Assembly: GCA_959347425.1 (NCBI GenBank)
Contig: OY365741.1
Coordinates: 1,078,501 to 1,142,500 of the forward strand
Length of the DNA: 64,000 nt
Direction of reading: 5' to 3'
From: an uncultured Amylibacter sp.
GTDB taxonomy: Bacteria; Pseudomonadota; Alphaproteobacteria; Rhodobacterales; Rhodobacteraceae
The translations under genes were made by a program, and so were the position numbers. Positions 46,123-56,802 of the stretch are shown piece by piece. Numbering within the stretch: position 1 is the first letter of the stretch; every line of letters begins with the position of its first letter. The notes beneath the pieces were generated by a model. It saw only the letters and a program-made list of their open reading frames with translations. It was not told the origin of the DNA and did no database searches.

Positions 46123-46568
46123 TTAAACGGCTCCATCCCCGCCCGTGCCAAAGCATCGGCTTGCTCATTCTGCGGATGCCCAGCGTGACCTTTCACCCAC
46201 TCCCATTTAACCGAGTGGGTCTGCCGCGCTTTATCCAGCCTTTGCCACAGGTCGGCATTTTTCACTGGCTTTTTCGCCGCCGTCCGCCAGCCGTTTTTCT
46301 TCCAGCCGTCAATCCATTTGCTGATACCGTCTTTGACATAAACACTGTCGGTTATCACCGTGCATCGCACCGCGCCTTTTAATGTTTCCAAGGCGGATAT
46401 CGCCGCCATTAACTCCATCTGGTTGTTGGTCGTTAAATACGCCCCGCCTTTGAGCTCGCGGGTTTTGATAACCGCCCCGTCCTTTCTTGCGATTAAAACC
46501 GCACCCCAACCGCCAGGCCCCGGATTGCCCGAACATGCACCGTCTGTGTAAATTAATGTTTCTAGCAT
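46119..46568 (-). CDS. rnhA: Ribonuclease HI
   Basis: 149 residues. Catalytic acids visible: [16 protein letters not shown] (Asp), NQMELMAAI (Glu), [11 protein letters not shown] (Asp), and [11 protein letters not shown] (Asp), with the basic protrusion [16 protein letters not shown]. It removes RNA from RNA-DNA hybrids. Its start overlaps the methyltransferase stop by 7 bases and its stop overlaps the EamA start by 4. Confidence 0.95.
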   Translation of the reverse strand: MLETLIYTDGACSGNPGPGGWGAVLIARKDGAVIKTRELKGGAYLTTNNQMELMAAISALETLKGAVRCTVITDSVYVKDGISKWIDGWKKNGWRTAAKKPVKNADLWQRLDKARQTHSVKWEWVKGHAGHPQNEQADALARAGMEPFK

Positions 46569-47296
46569 GCCGCCACCCTTGCGTCTGCCGCTTTTGCATA
46601 AGTCGCATCAATATCGCACCCGCGAAATCGGCGGTTATTCTGCACGGCAGCAACCCCAGTTGTGCCACTGCCAACAAACGGATCTATCACCAAATCGCCG
46701 GCGTTGCTGTGTTTTAAAACCAGTTTTGCGAATAAATCAATCGGCTTTTGCGTGGGGTGGAGTTTCTGCCCACCGTGGCGTGGAATCGGCGTTTCATAAA
46801 CGCCGTTATCATAACGTCCGTGGAAAGTCGGCTTGCCACCTTTTACACCGACAATGGCGACTTCGCGGCTATTGGATAGATAAGTCGCGGATTGGTTCAG
46901 GGGAACAGGGTTAGTCTTTTGCCAAATAATCAACCGCAACATTTTAAAGCCAGCGTTGCGTAGGGCGGTTTCCACATCGGTGATTTTCCACACATCGTAC
47001 CAGATAATAGCTGTTCCGCCAACCCGTAGCGCACGATAACAGGCATGGGCAAAGGTTTCTAGGTCAATCTTTTGATGGTCCCATTCGCCAAAATCCATGG
47101 ACACGGCAAACCTCGGGACACCCTTTTTAACGCTGGAAAACCCCGTTTCACGGCTGATAGCATAGGGCGGGTCGGTTAGGATTAAATCGACACTGCCCTT
47201 GGGTTGGTCGTCCATGAAGACCTGCCAATCTTGGCAGTAAATATTTTTGTGGATATTCTTTGGCACAGACACGGTGGCAGGGACAGGGACGGTCAT
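46562..47296 (-). CDS. Beta-class DNA methyltransferase embedded in the ispH operon
   Basis: 244 residues. Catalytic DPPY at residues 42-45, FGEWD, then [14 protein letters not shown] and the AdoMet motif [10 protein letters not shown] near residue 210 (beta order). It lacks the C-terminal extension of CcrM (about 350 residues), so I do not call it CcrM although proximity to an RNase H gene recalls ccrM-rnh neighbourhoods. The start overlaps the ispH stop (ATGA) and the stop overlaps the rnhA start, so it is translated with housekeeping genes rather than as a mobile unit. Target site unknown. Confidence 0.88.
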   Translation of the reverse strand: MTVPVPATVSVPKNIHKNIYCQDWQVFMDDQPKGSVDLILTDPPYAISRETGFSSVKKGVPRFAVSMDFGEWDHQKIDLETFAHACYRALRVGGTAIIWYDVWKITDVETALRNAGFKMLRLIIWQKTNPVPLNQSATYLSNSREVAIVGVKGGKPTFHGRYDNGVYETPIPRHGGQKLHPTQKPIDLFAKLVLKHSNAGDLVIDPFVGSGTTGVAAVQNNRRFRGCDIDATYAKAADARVAAC

Positions 47297-48252
47297 ATTT
47301 GCTGTTCCTCTCGTAGCACTTTTGGCACCTTAAAGGCAACATCCTCCACGGCGGTTTCCACGACTTCGCACTGCACGGTATATCGCGCGGAGGCCGCGGC
47401 AATCACCCCCTCTATCAGGCTTTCTGGCGCGGAAGCCCCCGCCGTTAACCCCAAGGCACGAATCCCTTGCAACGCCCGCCAATCAATCTCAGCTGCGTTT
47501 TGCACCAGTTGGGCATAGCCACAACCCGCCTTATCCGCCACCTCCACCAACCTGCGCGAGTTAGAAGAATTGGGCGCACCGATAACCAGCACTGCCTCAA
47601 CCAGTGGCGCGATAGCCTTCACCGCCGCTTGGCGGTTGGTTGTGGCGTAGCAAATATCCTCCTTATGCGGGCCGATAATATCGGGGAAACGGCAACGCAA
47701 GGCCGCCACGATTTCGGCGGTATCATCAATGCTGAGCGTGGTTTGGGTGATAAACGCCAGCCGCGTTGAATCGCGCACTTGCAAGGTGGCAACATCCGCC
47801 ACGGTTTCCACCAGCAACACCGCCTCCTCAGGCAACTGCCCCATCGTGCCGATGGTTTCGGGATGCCCGGCATGACCAATCATCACCATTTGCAGACCGT
47901 TGGCGAAATGCCGAGCTGCCTCTATATGCACCTTTGAGACAAGCGGACAGGTGGCATCAACGTGCAGCATATTACGGGCAATGGCCTTGTCTTTGACCGA
48001 CCGCGCGACTCCGTGGGCAGAGAAAATCACCGGACGATCGGGCGGACAATCATCCAAGGATTCCACGAACACCGCACCACGATCGCGCAAGCCATCAACG
48101 ACAAATTTATTATGAACGATTTCATGGCGGACATAAACCGGTGCGCCCCATTTTTCAATCGCCAGTTCAACGATTTTAATCGCGCGATCCACGCCTGCGC
48201 AAAATCCACGCGGCGCGGCAAGATATAGCAAAAGCGGGGGTTTATTTGACAT
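47293..48252 (-). CDS. ispH: 4-hydroxy-3-methylbut-2-enyl diphosphate reductase
   Basis: 319 residues. N-terminal [13 protein letters not shown] with the first cluster Cys, [12 protein letters not shown] with the second, and [15 protein letters not shown]. It performs the last step of the MEP isoprenoid route, giving IPP and DMAPP with a 4Fe-4S cluster. ATG at 48252 is preferred over a GTG five codons upstream. First gene of a four-gene overlapping operon. Confidence 0.95.
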   Translation of the reverse strand: MSNKPPLLLYLAAPRGFCAGVDRAIKIVELAIEKWGAPVYVRHEIVHNKFVVDGLRDRGAVFVESLDDCPPDRPVIFSAHGVARSVKDKAIARNMLHVDATCPLVSKVHIEAARHFANGLQMVMIGHAGHPETIGTMGQLPEEAVLLVETVADVATLQVRDSTRLAFITQTTLSIDDTAEIVAALRCRFPDIIGPHKEDICYATTNRQAAVKAIAPLVEAVLVIGAPNSSNSRRLVEVADKAGCGYAQLVQNAAEIDWRALQGIRALGLTAGASAPESLIEGVIAAASARYTVQCEVVETAVEDVAFKVPKVLREEQQI

Positions 48253-48292
48253 GGTTTTATCTAGCACGGATGGCGGCGGGTAGCAATGGTTT

Positions 48293-48922
48293 TTAACGAT
48301 GTGCGATTAACGAGCCCCGCGGTTTTTCCATCTGCCAGCGCAAATGTGCTTTTATCATCGGCCATTCAGAAGCAATAATAGAATAAACCGCCGTATCACG
48401 CAGAGTCCCATTAGCCATAATCATATGATTGCGTAGGACTCCATCCAGCCGTGCACCCAAACGTTCAATCGCCCGCCGACTTTGATAATTAACACAATGG
48501 GTGCGGAATTCCACAGCCACGCACTCCAGCACCTCAAAGGCTTGGCGTAGCATCAAATACTTGCATTCGGTATTCAAACCCGTGCGCTGAACCCGCGTAT
48601 CATACCAAGTACTGCCGATTTCCAAATGCCGATTTTCCGCATCGATATTCATATAGGTGGTCATGCCGACGGCTTTGCCAGAGCTTGCCTCTATAATCGC
48701 AAAGGGCAACATCGTACCAGCATCGCGCAAAGACGCTCGCCGTTCAATCTCTGCCAGCATCGAATCCGCCGTGGGAATGGTCGTGTACCACAACCGAGGC
48801 AAATCACCGCCACGCACAGCCTCTTGCAAATCGCCAAGGTGGGCAGGCGACAATATATCAAGGCGAACAGTCTTGCCTGTTAGGGTCATATCTGGTGGCC
48901 ATTTGGTCATTTTACCAGTCAT
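48293..48922 (-). CDS. GNAT-family N-acetyltransferase
   Basis: 209 residues. RimJ/RimL-like acetyltransferase fold: LDILSPAHL at the start, [20 protein letters not shown] and the acetyl-CoA-side [24 protein letters not shown]. Substrate unknown; relatives acetylate ribosomal proteins, antibiotics or amino acids. Stands alone between ispH and pyrE. Confidence 0.87.
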   Translation of the reverse strand: MTGKMTKWPPDMTLTGKTVRLDILSPAHLGDLQEAVRGGDLPRLWYTTIPTADSMLAEIERRASLRDAGTMLPFAIIEASSGKAVGMTTYMNIDAENRHLEIGSTWYDTRVQRTGLNTECKYLMLRQAFEVLECVAVEFRTHCVNYQSRRAIERLGARLDGVLRNHMIMANGTLRDTAVYSIIASEWPMIKAHLRWQMEKPRGSLIAHR

Positions 48923-48946
48923 TTTATTGCCCTTAATTTATTGCCT

Positions 48947-49633
48947 TTAATTTGGTGGTTGATAGGTGCCGCCATGATCGGCAGACCACTGTATCGGGGC
49001 GTTCAAAAACGATTCTACCTGCTGCAAAGTCGCCTCGTCAAAATCACCACGGGCGCGGGCAACCGCCAAAATATCCCACCAGCTTAACACGGAATGCAGC
49101 TCTACCCCGTCTTGTTTCAAACGGGTCGGTGTGTCCTTAAAAATATCGTAATAAAACACCACAACCGTGTGATTGCAAACCGCGCCCGCCGTGCGTAATG
49201 CTTTGACAAACGCCAGTTTAGAGCCACCATCGGTGGACAAATCCTCCACCAGCAACACCCTTTGACCTTCTGTAATATCGCCCTCTATCTGGGCATCACG
49301 ACCATAGCCCTTTGGTTTCTTGCGAACATATTGCATCGGCAAATTCATCAAATCGGCAATCCATGCAGCGAAAGGAATGCCAGCCGTCTCCCCCCCCGCG
49401 ATTGAATCAAACGCATCCGTACCGAGTTTTTTTGCCAGTACCTTACAGGCAAACCCCATCAGCACACGGCGTTCGCGTGGATAGCTGATGATTTTGCGAC
49501 AATCGACATAAACGGGGGATACCAGACCAGAGGTAAGAGTATAAGGTTCATCGGGGCGGAATTTCACCGCGCCAATATCCAAAAATATCGCCGCGGCGGT
49601 TTGCGCCATCTCTTGGGTATCTGTATCGGTCAT
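48947..49633 (-). CDS. pyrE: Orotate phosphoribosyltransferase
   Basis: 228 residues. PRPP-binding signature [20 protein letters not shown], and [17 protein letters not shown] earlier. It converts orotate and PRPP to OMP in pyrimidine synthesis. It follows bioY by 13 bases and may be co-transcribed with it and nrdJ upstream, linking nucleotide functions. Confidence 0.94.
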   Translation of the reverse strand: MTDTDTQEMAQTAAAIFLDIGAVKFRPDEPYTLTSGLVSPVYVDCRKIISYPRERRVLMGFACKVLAKKLGTDAFDSIAGGETAGIPFAAWIADLMNLPMQYVRKKPKGYGRDAQIEGDITEGQRVLLVEDLSTDGGSKLAFVKALRTAGAVCNHTVVVFYYDIFKDTPTRLKQDGVELHSVLSWWDILAVARARGDFDEATLQQVESFLNAPIQWSADHGGTYQPPN

Positions 49634-49646
49634 GGCTGTGCGGGTA

Positions 49647-50294
49647 TTAGCCTTTGGCGCGATTAATCATCGCCCAAAGCGCGGGTAATAAACACCCTGC
49701 CATTGCGATTTTCAAAACATCGCCAACAAGAAACGGGGTAAGCCCCCATTGCAAAAGCGGTTTATCCCAGCCGACAACAACACCCAGCCACGCCAGCCCA
49801 AAGACATAAATAATCGCATTGCCCAGCACCATTGCCAGCATGGCAAACCCGATTGAACGATCCCAGCCCAATCGCGCGACCCAGCCTTGAAACGCCGCCG
49901 CTATGAGAAAACCAAACAGGTATCCGCCGGTTCCACCGCTCATATAAGCCCAGCCGTAAGCCTGGGCACTGGAATTAGAAAACACATCAAAGCCCAGCAA
50001 CCCGACCAGCAAATACGCGCAAATCGTCATCAGCCCAAGACGCATGCCATAGCTCGCGCCAATCATCAAAACACCGAAAGTCCCCATGGACACAGGCACG
50101 GGCGAGCCAGGAATGGGGAATTTTATCTTGGCGCAGAGGGTCAGCAAAATCACGCCAAAGGCGACCAGCAAAACTCGGTTTAAAACCCGCGCGACATCGG
50201 GATTTTTAATGATAAGCGGTGCGCGTTCCATAAGGACTTCGCACAAAAGAGGATAGGGTTTAACGGGGTAGGGTTTAAGATTTGTGACAGACAT
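49647..50294 (-). CDS. bioY: Biotin transporter substrate-binding component BioY
   Basis: 215 residues, about six membrane helices. Typical BioY features: [21 protein letters not shown] and [14 protein letters not shown]. BioY is the S-component of biotin ECF transporters and can work alone; no bioM/N genes are here. The first ATG (50294) has AGGAG upstream. The N-terminal ~25 residues form a longer than usual soluble lead; a second ATG (MERAPLII) is possible. Confidence 0.92.
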   Translation of the reverse strand: MSVTNLKPYPVKPYPLLCEVLMERAPLIIKNPDVARVLNRVLLVAFGVILLTLCAKIKFPIPGSPVPVSMGTFGVLMIGASYGMRLGLMTICAYLLVGLLGFDVFSNSSAQAYGWAYMSGGTGGYLFGFLIAAAFQGWVARLGWDRSIGFAMLAMVLGNAIIYVFGLAWLGVVVGWDKPLLQWGLTPFLVGDVLKIAMAGCLLPALWAMINRAKG

Positions 50295-50393
50295 GAGAGA
50301 CTCCTTTTGTTTGTAATTTTTGCGCGGTTTGCTACGCAGTTATTTTTGTTTAGCCAATTTTGCGACCTATGGCAAGCCCTTTAATCGCAAAAA

Positions 50394-53300
50394 TCAACTG
50401 CAACCGCTGGTTTCACCACAGGTATTACACTTCATACATGTGCCGTTGCGCACAAGGGTATAATTGCCACATCCGCCACAAGCATCGCCCTCATACCCCT
50501 GCTGTTTTGCCACTTTACGGGCATCGGGCAAAGGCGAAATCATCCCCTTTTTAACCGCAGGTGTGCCAGAAACACTGGTTGCACCAGTCGCACCCGTTGC
50601 ACTCACCCCAGCACCGCCAAGCGTGCCTGTTTTCATCGCTTGCCCGCCTTGCAATACCACCAATTCTTGCGGCATGCGTTTGCGCAAATAGCCCGAGGAT
50701 GACATACGGCGAATCGCGTCCAGATTATCGCTGTTTAAGGTACTATCGCCAATAACCTCTTCGGTTTCACGCCCCAAAGTATCAAAGCTCTCCCCCGTCG
50801 GCTGAACATGCGCCAGCTCGGTCCTATCCAAATAAGACACCGCCAATTCGCGGAAAACATAATCCAAAACCGAAGTCGCGTTTTTAATACTATCGTTGCC
50901 TTGCACCTGTCCCGCAGGTTCAAACCGCGTGAAAGTAAAGGCATCCACGAACTCTTCCAACGGCACCCCGTATTGCAAACCAATGGAAATCGCGATGGCA
51001 AAATTATTCATCATGGCGCGAAAGCCCGCACCCTCTTTATGCATATCAATGAAAATCTCGCCAATATCGCCGTTTTCATATTCGCCAGTACGCAGATAAA
51101 CCTTATGCCCGCCAACGATTGCCTTTTGGGTATAACCCTTACGCCGATGGGGCAGTTTTTCCCGCACGGCCTTTTCCACCAGTTTTTGGGCAAGGACTTG
51201 GGCACGTTCAAAGGCCGGAGCATCGGCGATTTGATCTTCAAAATCGTCATCTTCATCCTCCAACAACGACCCCGCCAAAGGTTGCGATAATTTAGAACCA
51301 TCGCGGTAAAGTGCGTTCGCCTTTAACCCCAATTTCCAAGATAATTCATAGGCCTTCTTACACTCCTCTATCGTGGTATTGGTCGGCATATTGATGGTTT
51401 TGGAAATAGAGCCAGAAACAAACGGTTGCGCCGCCGCCAGCATGGTAATATGGCTGTTCGCACTTAAAGACCGAACCCCGGTTTTGCCACAGGGATTGGC
51501 GCAATCAAACACGCTATAATGTTCGGTTTTCAAATGCGGAGCGTTTTCCAAGGTCCCCGTGCCACAGATGAAATTATTCGCCTGTTCAATTTGCCCACGG
51601 GTAAAGCCCAAATAGGTCAGCAAATCAAAGCCAACATGCCCCAGCAGATTTTGCGGGATTGCCAAGGTGTTTTGGCAGAATTGACTGCCCAAAGTGCCTT
51701 CGTTAAACAAGAACCGAATGTCAAACGCGGTCGCCGCCCCTGTTTCCAATTTTTTCAATTGCGCCTGCCCAAAGCCCAGCTCTTGCAAGGTTTTGGCGTT
51801 AATAGCGGGTGCGTCAACAAAAGACCCACGCCCAGCGGCAAAAGTGATAATATCCTTACTTTGTGCGGTATTATAGCCCAGCCGTTTTAACGCGGAGGGC
51901 ACAGCCTGATTAACGATGCGGAAATAACCGCCGCCCGCCAGCTTCTTATATTTCACAAGCGCGAAATCGGGTTCAATCCCCATGGTATCGCAATCCATCA
52001 CCATGCCAATCGTGCCTGTCGGGGCAATCACGGTGACTTGGGCGTTGCGATAGCCGTGTTTCTGCCCCAATCGCAGGGCATCCTCCCACGCGGTTTTCGC
52101 CAGATTTGATAGGGTTTTATCGGGGCAATTTTCATGGTCAAGGGCAACGGGGTTGATGTTAATATCCTCGTATCCATCCGTATCCCCAAAGGCGGCGCGT
52201 TTATGATTGGCAATCACCCGCAACATGTGGTGCGCGTTCTTTTCATAACCATCAAACGCACCCAAACTCCCGGCCATTTCGGCAGAGGTCGCATAGGAAA
52301 CCCCCGTCATCACGGCGGTTATCGCGGCGCACAAAGCCCGACCCTCATCACTGTCATAAGACAGACCCATAGTCATCAGCAACCCGCCGATATTGGCGTG
52401 TCCCAGCCCAAGGGTGCGGAATTTATACGACAACCGCGCAATCGATTCGGACGGAAACTGCGCCATCAAAACCGATGTTTCCAAGGTCATCGTCCAAAGG
52501 CGCGTGGCATGGACATAATCATCCGCCAAAAACACCCCGTCTTTGTAGAATTTTAACAGGTTCATAGACGCCAAATTACACGCGGTATCATCCAAAAACA
52601 TATATTCCGAACAGGGGTTTGACGCGCGAATTGCCCCATCCTCTGGACAGGTATGCCACGCATTAATCGTGTCATGATACTGCACACCTGGGTCAGCGCA
52701 AGCCCAAGCGGCGTGTCCGACTTCTTCCCACAAATCCCTTGCTTTCACGGTTTTGGCAACCGCGCCATCGGTACGGCGCAATAATTCCCAATCCGCGTCA
52801 TCGGCAACGGCACGCAAAAACGCATCGGTAATCCGCACGGTGTTGTTTGAGTTTTGCCCTGAAACTGTCACATAAGCCTCTGAATCCCAATCGACATTAT
52901 AGGTTGGAAAATCAATCGAGCTATACCCCTGCCGTGCATATTGCAAAATCCGCCCGATATAGGTTTCGGGAATCATCGCCCGCTTGGCAGAACGAATCGC
53001 CGCTTGCAAGGTTTTATTAACTTTGGGGTCAGAAGCATCCGCCTGTTTCCCATCCCAACTGCCAATCGCGTCAAAGATTTTATTCAATTTGTCTTGGTGG
53101 ATTTTAGACCCCGCGACCAGCGATGCTACTTTTTGCTCTTCTTTTACCTTCCAAGAGATAAATTCTTCAATATCCGGATGATCCATATCGCAAATCACCA
53201 TCTTGGCGGCGCGACGGGTTGTCCCACCCGATTTTATCGCACCCGCCGCCCGATCGCCTATTTTCAAAAACGACATAAGACCAGAGGATTTACCTCCCCC

Positions 53301-54032
53301 GCCCAAGGATTCATTACCACCCCTTAGGGATGAAAAATTCGTGCCAGTGCCAGAGCCGTATTTAAATAGCCGAGCCTCCCGCACCCATAAATCCATAATC
53401 CCGCCGTCATTGACCAAATCGTCTTGGATAGATTGAATAAAACAAGCGTGGGGTTGCGGATGTTCATAACTATTGGTGGATTTTGTCATTTGTTTGGTTT
53501 GATAATCAACATAATAATGCCCTTGCGAAGGTCCATCAATCCCATAGGCCCAATGCAAACCCGTGTTAAACCATTGTGGCGAATTCGGTGCAGCCATCTG
53601 ATTCGCCAGCATAAAACACATTTCATCATAATAGGCACGGGCATCCTTTTCGGTATCAAACATGCCACCTTTCCAACCCCAATAGGCCCAAGTCCCCGCC
53701 AAGCGGTGGAAAACTTGCCGTGCCGAAGTCTCCCCATCATAGGCATCTTTTTCGCGTTTCGGCTGTTTTTGTGTCGGTTCAGACCGCCAGAGGAATTCTG
53801 GCACAGAATCCTCCGCCACGGGGGCAAGGTTTTTTGCCACACCCGCCTTGCGAAAGTATTTCTGGGCAATAATGTCCGTGGCAACCTGCGACCAGCCTTT
53901 CGGCACCTCAACATTATCAAGGGTGAAAACAACAGACCCATCAGGGTTGCGAATCTCTGATACCGCGGTGCGGAACTCTATACCAGCAAAGGCATCTTGC
54001 CCTGCTTTAGTGAAACGGCGGTTGATTTTCAT
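50394..54032 (-). CDS. nrdJ: B12-dependent (class II) ribonucleotide reductase
   Basis: 1212 residues, the long alphaproteobacterial form. Catalytic [20 protein letters not shown], the finger-loop region, and a C-terminal zinc-ribbon-like [18 protein letters not shown] plus terminal [11 protein letters not shown]. It makes deoxynucleotides with adenosylcobalamin, needing no oxygen. ATG 54032 with AAAGGA upstream is preferred over a start 12 codons earlier. Two palindromes resembling NrdR boxes lie 175-220 bases upstream; no cobalamin riboswitch was recognised. Confidence 0.95.
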   Translation of the reverse strand: MKINRRFTKAGQDAFAGIEFRTAVSEIRNPDGSVVFTLDNVEVPKGWSQVATDIIAQKYFRKAGVAKNLAPVAEDSVPEFLWRSEPTQKQPKREKDAYDGETSARQVFHRLAGTWAYWGWKGGMFDTEKDARAYYDEMCFMLANQMAAPNSPQWFNTGLHWAYGIDGPSQGHYYVDYQTKQMTKSTNSYEHPQPHACFIQSIQDDLVNDGGIMDLWVREARLFKYGSGTGTNFSSLRGGNESLGGGGKSSGLMSFLKIGDRAAGAIKSGGTTRRAAKMVICDMDHPDIEEFISWKVKEEQKVASLVAGSKIHQDKLNKIFDAIGSWDGKQADASDPKVNKTLQAAIRSAKRAMIPETYIGRILQYARQGYSSIDFPTYNVDWDSEAYVTVSGQNSNNTVRITDAFLRAVADDADWELLRRTDGAVAKTVKARDLWEEVGHAAWACADPGVQYHDTINAWHTCPEDGAIRASNPCSEYMFLDDTACNLASMNLLKFYKDGVFLADDYVHATRLWTMTLETSVLMAQFPSESIARLSYKFRTLGLGHANIGGLLMTMGLSYDSDEGRALCAAITAVMTGVSYATSAEMAGSLGAFDGYEKNAHHMLRVIANHKRAAFGDTDGYEDININPVALDHENCPDKTLSNLAKTAWEDALRLGQKHGYRNAQVTVIAPTGTIGMVMDCDTMGIEPDFALVKYKKLAGGGYFRIVNQAVPSALKRLGYNTAQSKDIITFAAGRGSFVDAPAINAKTLQELGFGQAQLKKLETGAATAFDIRFLFNEGTLGSQFCQNTLAIPQNLLGHVGFDLLTYLGFTRGQIEQANNFICGTGTLENAPHLKTEHYSVFDCANPCGKTGVRSLSANSHITMLAAAQPFVSGSISKTINMPTNTTIEECKKAYELSWKLGLKANALYRDGSKLSQPLAGSLLEDEDDDFEDQIADAPAFERAQVLAQKLVEKAVREKLPHRRKGYTQKAIVGGHKVYLRTGEYENGDIGEIFIDMHKEGAGFRAMMNNFAIAISIGLQYGVPLEEFVDAFTFTRFEPAGQVQGNDSIKNATSVLDYVFRELAVSYLDRTELAHVQPTGESFDTLGRETEEVIGDSTLNSDNLDAIRRMSSSGYLRKRMPQELVVLQGGQAMKTGTLGGAGVSATGATGATSVSGTPAVKKGMISPLPDARKVAKQQGYEGDACGGCGNYTLVRNGTCMKCNTCGETSGCS

Positions 54033-54445
54033 TTTTTTATCCTTTTTTGTACAGAATCGCCTCTGCATCTAATTTTATTTTTTTGCACAAAATCACCACT
54101 ACGCCGAATCCACATAAGGGCAGGATAAAGTCTGTTTTTTCTTGGGGCATGAACATAAACGCGGTGCATTTTTTGTTTTTATCTTTGTGTTCAAAGACTA
54201 TTTATAGCACTAGATGTTGTGTTCCCTGCATCCTCTTACACATATTCGTGTATTTTTCACCAATCGTCAAGTTCTGTTTTTGCGATATTTTGCCAAAAAT
54301 AACTTTTTTGCCATGTTTTTTTACATGTGCTTGATTTTCCTAATAAGTTTTTTGGCAGAGGAAAAAACACATGAAAAAAAGACGGTAAAAAAGATGAAAA
54401 AAGACTTGCCTTTATCCGCAATTTTTTATAAACGGACGCCAGTGT
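54033..54445. promoter_or_regulatory. Gene-free region upstream of nrdJ and tRNA-Pro
   Basis: 413 AT-rich bases. Toward nrdJ: the ribosome-binding site, a long leader, a minus-strand -10 TATAAA (plus 54201-54206) and two NrdR-like palindromes. Toward tRNA-Pro: a possible TTGCCT (54406-54411) and TATAAA (54427-54432) with a short 15-base spacer. Several T- and A-runs; no small gene with coding character was found. Confidence 0.5.
54207..54252 (-). promoter_or_regulatory. Two candidate NrdR boxes controlling nrdJ
   Basis: Box 1 at 54207-54222 (GCACTAGATGTTGTGT) fits the CAC-N8-GTG NrdR pattern well. Box 2 at 54237-54252 (TACAC-N6-GTGTA) is a weaker variant. Centres are 30 bases apart, close to three helical turns, as in known paired boxes. 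Box 1 directly abuts the minus-strand -10 TATAAA, so repression by occlusion is plausible. NrdR itself is not encoded in the window. Confidence 0.55.
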
Positions 54446-54522
54446 CGGGGCGTGGCGCAGTTTGGTAGCGCACTTGTTTTGGGTACAAGGGGTCGTTGGT
54501 TCAAATCCAGCCGTCCCGACCA
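54446..54522 (+). tRNA. tRNA-Pro (anticodon UGG)
   Basis: 77 bases. Acceptor CGGGGCG pairs with CGTCCCG (one G-U pair), D-arm GGCGCAGTTTGGTAGCGC, anticodon loop TTTTGGGTA with TGG, T-arm GGTTCAAATCC, and encoded ACCA end. It lies 55 bases before the AEC transporter gene. Confidence 0.96.
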
Positions 54523-54577
54523 CTATTTTCCCACCCACTATTTATAGGGGAAACCCCCTTTCATAAAGACCCACCCT

Positions 54578-55447
54578 ATGTATATTATCAACATCATCGC
54601 CCCTGTTTTCATCTTATCGGCCATGGGGTTTATCTGGGTGAAGGTCGGGTTTGACTATCGCACCGATTTCATTACGAAAATCACTATGAACCTGTTTTTG
54701 CCGTGTTTGATTTTTGTTGCCTTGATGAAAACAGATCTTGACGCGGCGGCGATTAGCTCAACCTTTTGGGCGAGTATAGTGGTTTATGCCCTGATAACCC
54801 CGATTTTCTTTATTTTATTACGGGTTATGAGGTTGGATTTGCGCACCTTCTGGCCGCCGATGATTTTCAGCAATACCGGCAATTTGGGGCTGCCCTTGGC
54901 GTTCTTTGCCTTTGGCGAAGTCGGACTGGCGCATGCGATTATTGTCTTTGCTGTGATGGTGATTTACTCATTTAGCATTGGGATTTGGATGGTCGCGGGG
55001 CGTGCCTCGCTGATTGGGCTGATAAAAGAGCCTGTGGTTTGGGGAACGATACTGGGTGCGGTGTTTATGGTGCTGGGTTGGCAAACGCCGGTTTTTCTAA
55101 CGAACAGTTTGGAATTGGCTGGGCAACCTGCGATTCCACTGATGCTGGTGACTTTGGGGGTTGCGCTGGCGCGGTTAAAAATTGGCGATTACGCGCTGAC
55201 GTTTTTCCTAAGCGTGATAAAATACGCGATATGTTTAGGGGTGGCACTGGCTGTTGGGCTGTGGTTTGGGCTGGATAAATTATCGCTGAGCATTCTGGTA
55301 TTGCAGATTTCCACACCTGTTGCTGTGACTTCGTATCTGTTGGCGGAACGTTATGGCTCTGATTCGCAAAAGGTGGCGGGGTTGGTTGTGGCGAGTACGG
55401 GTCTCTATGTCGTTATTCTGCCGATTTTGCTGGTTTTTATGATTTAG
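54578..55447 (+). CDS. AEC-family (auxin efflux carrier) transporter
   Basis: 289 residues, about ten membrane helices in two halves (residues 1-140 and 160-289). Typical NTGNLGLPLAFFAFGE near residue 100 and MLVTLGVALARLKI near 190. Bacterial members export small acids or amino-acid precursors; the substrate is unknown. Single gene. Confidence 0.9.
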   Translation: MYIINIIAPVFILSAMGFIWVKVGFDYRTDFITKITMNLFLPCLIFVALMKTDLDAAAISSTFWASIVVYALITPIFFILLRVMRLDLRTFWPPMIFSNTGNLGLPLAFFAFGEVGLAHAIIVFAVMVIYSFSIGIWMVAGRASLIGLIKEPVVWGTILGAVFMVLGWQTPVFLTNSLELAGQPAIPLMLVTLGVALARLKIGDYALTFFLSVIKYAICLGVALAVGLWFGLDKLSLSILVLQISTPVAVTSYLLAERYGSDSQKVAGLVVASTGLYVVILPILLVFMI

Positions 55448-55543
55448 CTTTACAGGTGGGGCAAAATCCGCTAGTCTGTCGCAAATACCAACGCAAAAGA
55501 TTGGTAAAACATAAAAAGCAGTGAAAAACAGGTCTTACCCCTC

Positions 55544-56143
55544 ATGACATTATACATGACATCCCCCATATCGCGTATCATAAAAACGCTCCTTATCCTT
55601 AGCCTTATTTTATTTGTCGCCTCTTGCGGCCTCAGAAAAAAACCCTCCAAAGCCCCGCGTAACATAGAAAACGCCTGTTCCATCGTGAAACAAAAACGCG
55701 ATTGGCACAAGGATTTGAAAGCCGCCAAGCGCAAATGGAAAGTCCCCGTCCATGTGATTATGGCAACGATTTACCAAGAATCAAAATTTGAGGGTCGCGC
55801 CCGCCCGCCAAAGAACAAACGCGGCAAACGCCCGTCCTCTGCCTATGGGTATTCCCAAGCCTTGGATGCCACGTGGAAATGGTATCAACGCGAGCAAAAA
55901 CGCGGGCGAGCCAAACGGGATGATTTCGGCGATTCGGTGGATTTTATCGGCTGGTATATGAACAAAAGCTATAAATCCAACGGGATTCGGCGCAAAGATG
56001 CCTATAAGCAATACCTTGCCTATCACGAGGGTCATACGGGTTATAAAAATAAAACCTATCGTAAGAAAAAATGGCTGATAAAGGTGGCGCGGTCGGTGCA
56101 GGAACGTTCTATCATCTATAAACAACAACTGCGTAGGTGTTGA
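55544..56143 (+). CDS. Lytic transglycosylase (SLT)-like lipoprotein
   Basis: 199 residues. Lipoprotein signal with lipobox LFVASCG (Cys about residue 28). SLT-type core: MATIYQESKFEGRARPP with the catalytic Glu, then AYGYSQALDATWKWYQ. The rest is very Lys/Arg-rich. It probably cleaves peptidoglycan glycan strands at the inner face of the outer membrane. It converges on lolA, whose product carries lipoproteins across the periplasm. Confidence 0.85.
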   Translation: MTLYMTSPISRIIKTLLILSLILFVASCGLRKKPSKAPRNIENACSIVKQKRDWHKDLKAAKRKWKVPVHVIMATIYQESKFEGRARPPKNKRGKRPSSAYGYSQALDATWKWYQREQKRGRAKRDDFGDSVDFIGWYMNKSYKSNGIRRKDAYKQYLAYHEGHTGYKNKTYRKKKWLIKVARSVQERSIIYKQQLRRC

Positions 56144-56773
56144 TTAGTTTAATTTACGCTCTTCATTAATCCGCAGGATATTAAAAAAGCGCAAGGGAAT
56201 CAGATCAACCCGTTCCAATTCGGTCAGTTGCACACTGGTTCTTTTGCTCTGCTCATCGGTAATCACCCACCCCGTCAGGGCAATCGGGGATTTGGTGAAG
56301 GTAATCTCTACAAAGCCCAATTCTGGACGTTCCACATCGCGGGCAAACACGCTGGTGCTATCGCCATTATCGCGCATATCAAAAATCATATCGCGGTTGC
56401 TGAGGTCTACGACTCGTTCCAAAATCAGCGATAACGGGGTGCGGGCCAGGGGGAATTGCTGGGGTTCGGAATTGGAGTATTGGTCAAAAATGGCGATAGT
56501 GCCGCCGCTGACAACGACCAAGGATTTATTGGGTTCTTCATAATCAAACCGCATCCGTCCGGGGCGGGATAGATAAAAATTACCGCCCGTGTCAGAGCCA
56601 TCGGGGTTGGCTTGAACAAAGGTACCCTGGGCTGTCGCCAGCGTGTTTAGATATTGTGATATGTCATTAAGATGGGCTTCTTGATCTTGGTTTAGCACCT
56701 GTGCATGGCTGGGTAAAGCCAGCGCAAACAGGCAACACACAATCCGTGCTGAGTATTTTACAAGAAAAACCAT
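56144..56773 (-). CDS. LolA-like outer-membrane lipoprotein carrier, copy 1
   Basis: 209 residues. Signal peptide (IVCCLFALALPSHA). LolA-type core: QGTFVQANPDGSDTGGNFYL and RPGRMRFDYEEPNKSLVVVSGG. It shares this plan with the gene just upstream (30-base gap); identity by eye is moderate (aligned F-Y-L-x-R-P-G-R-(M/L)-R-F-D-Y). One copy may serve a different cargo. Confidence 0.87.
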   Translation of the reverse strand: MVFLVKYSARIVCCLFALALPSHAQVLNQDQEAHLNDISQYLNTLATAQGTFVQANPDGSDTGGNFYLSRPGRMRFDYEEPNKSLVVVSGGTIAIFDQYSNSEPQQFPLARTPLSLILERVVDLSNRDMIFDMRDNGDSTSVFARDVERPELGFVEITFTKSPIALTGWVITDEQSKRTSVQLTELERVDLIPLRFFNILRINEERKLN

Positions 56774-56802
56774 AACCGCACCAATACCCCCAAATCGCGC
56801 GA

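Noticed and set aside
46562..47296. CcrM assignment
   Set aside because: Motif order fits, but the protein is about 100 residues too short and lacks the C-terminal domain; only the RNase H neighbour hints at it.
54033..54200. Cobalamin riboswitch before nrdJ
   Set aside because: No GCCACTG-type B12 box or matching pairing was seen in the leader.
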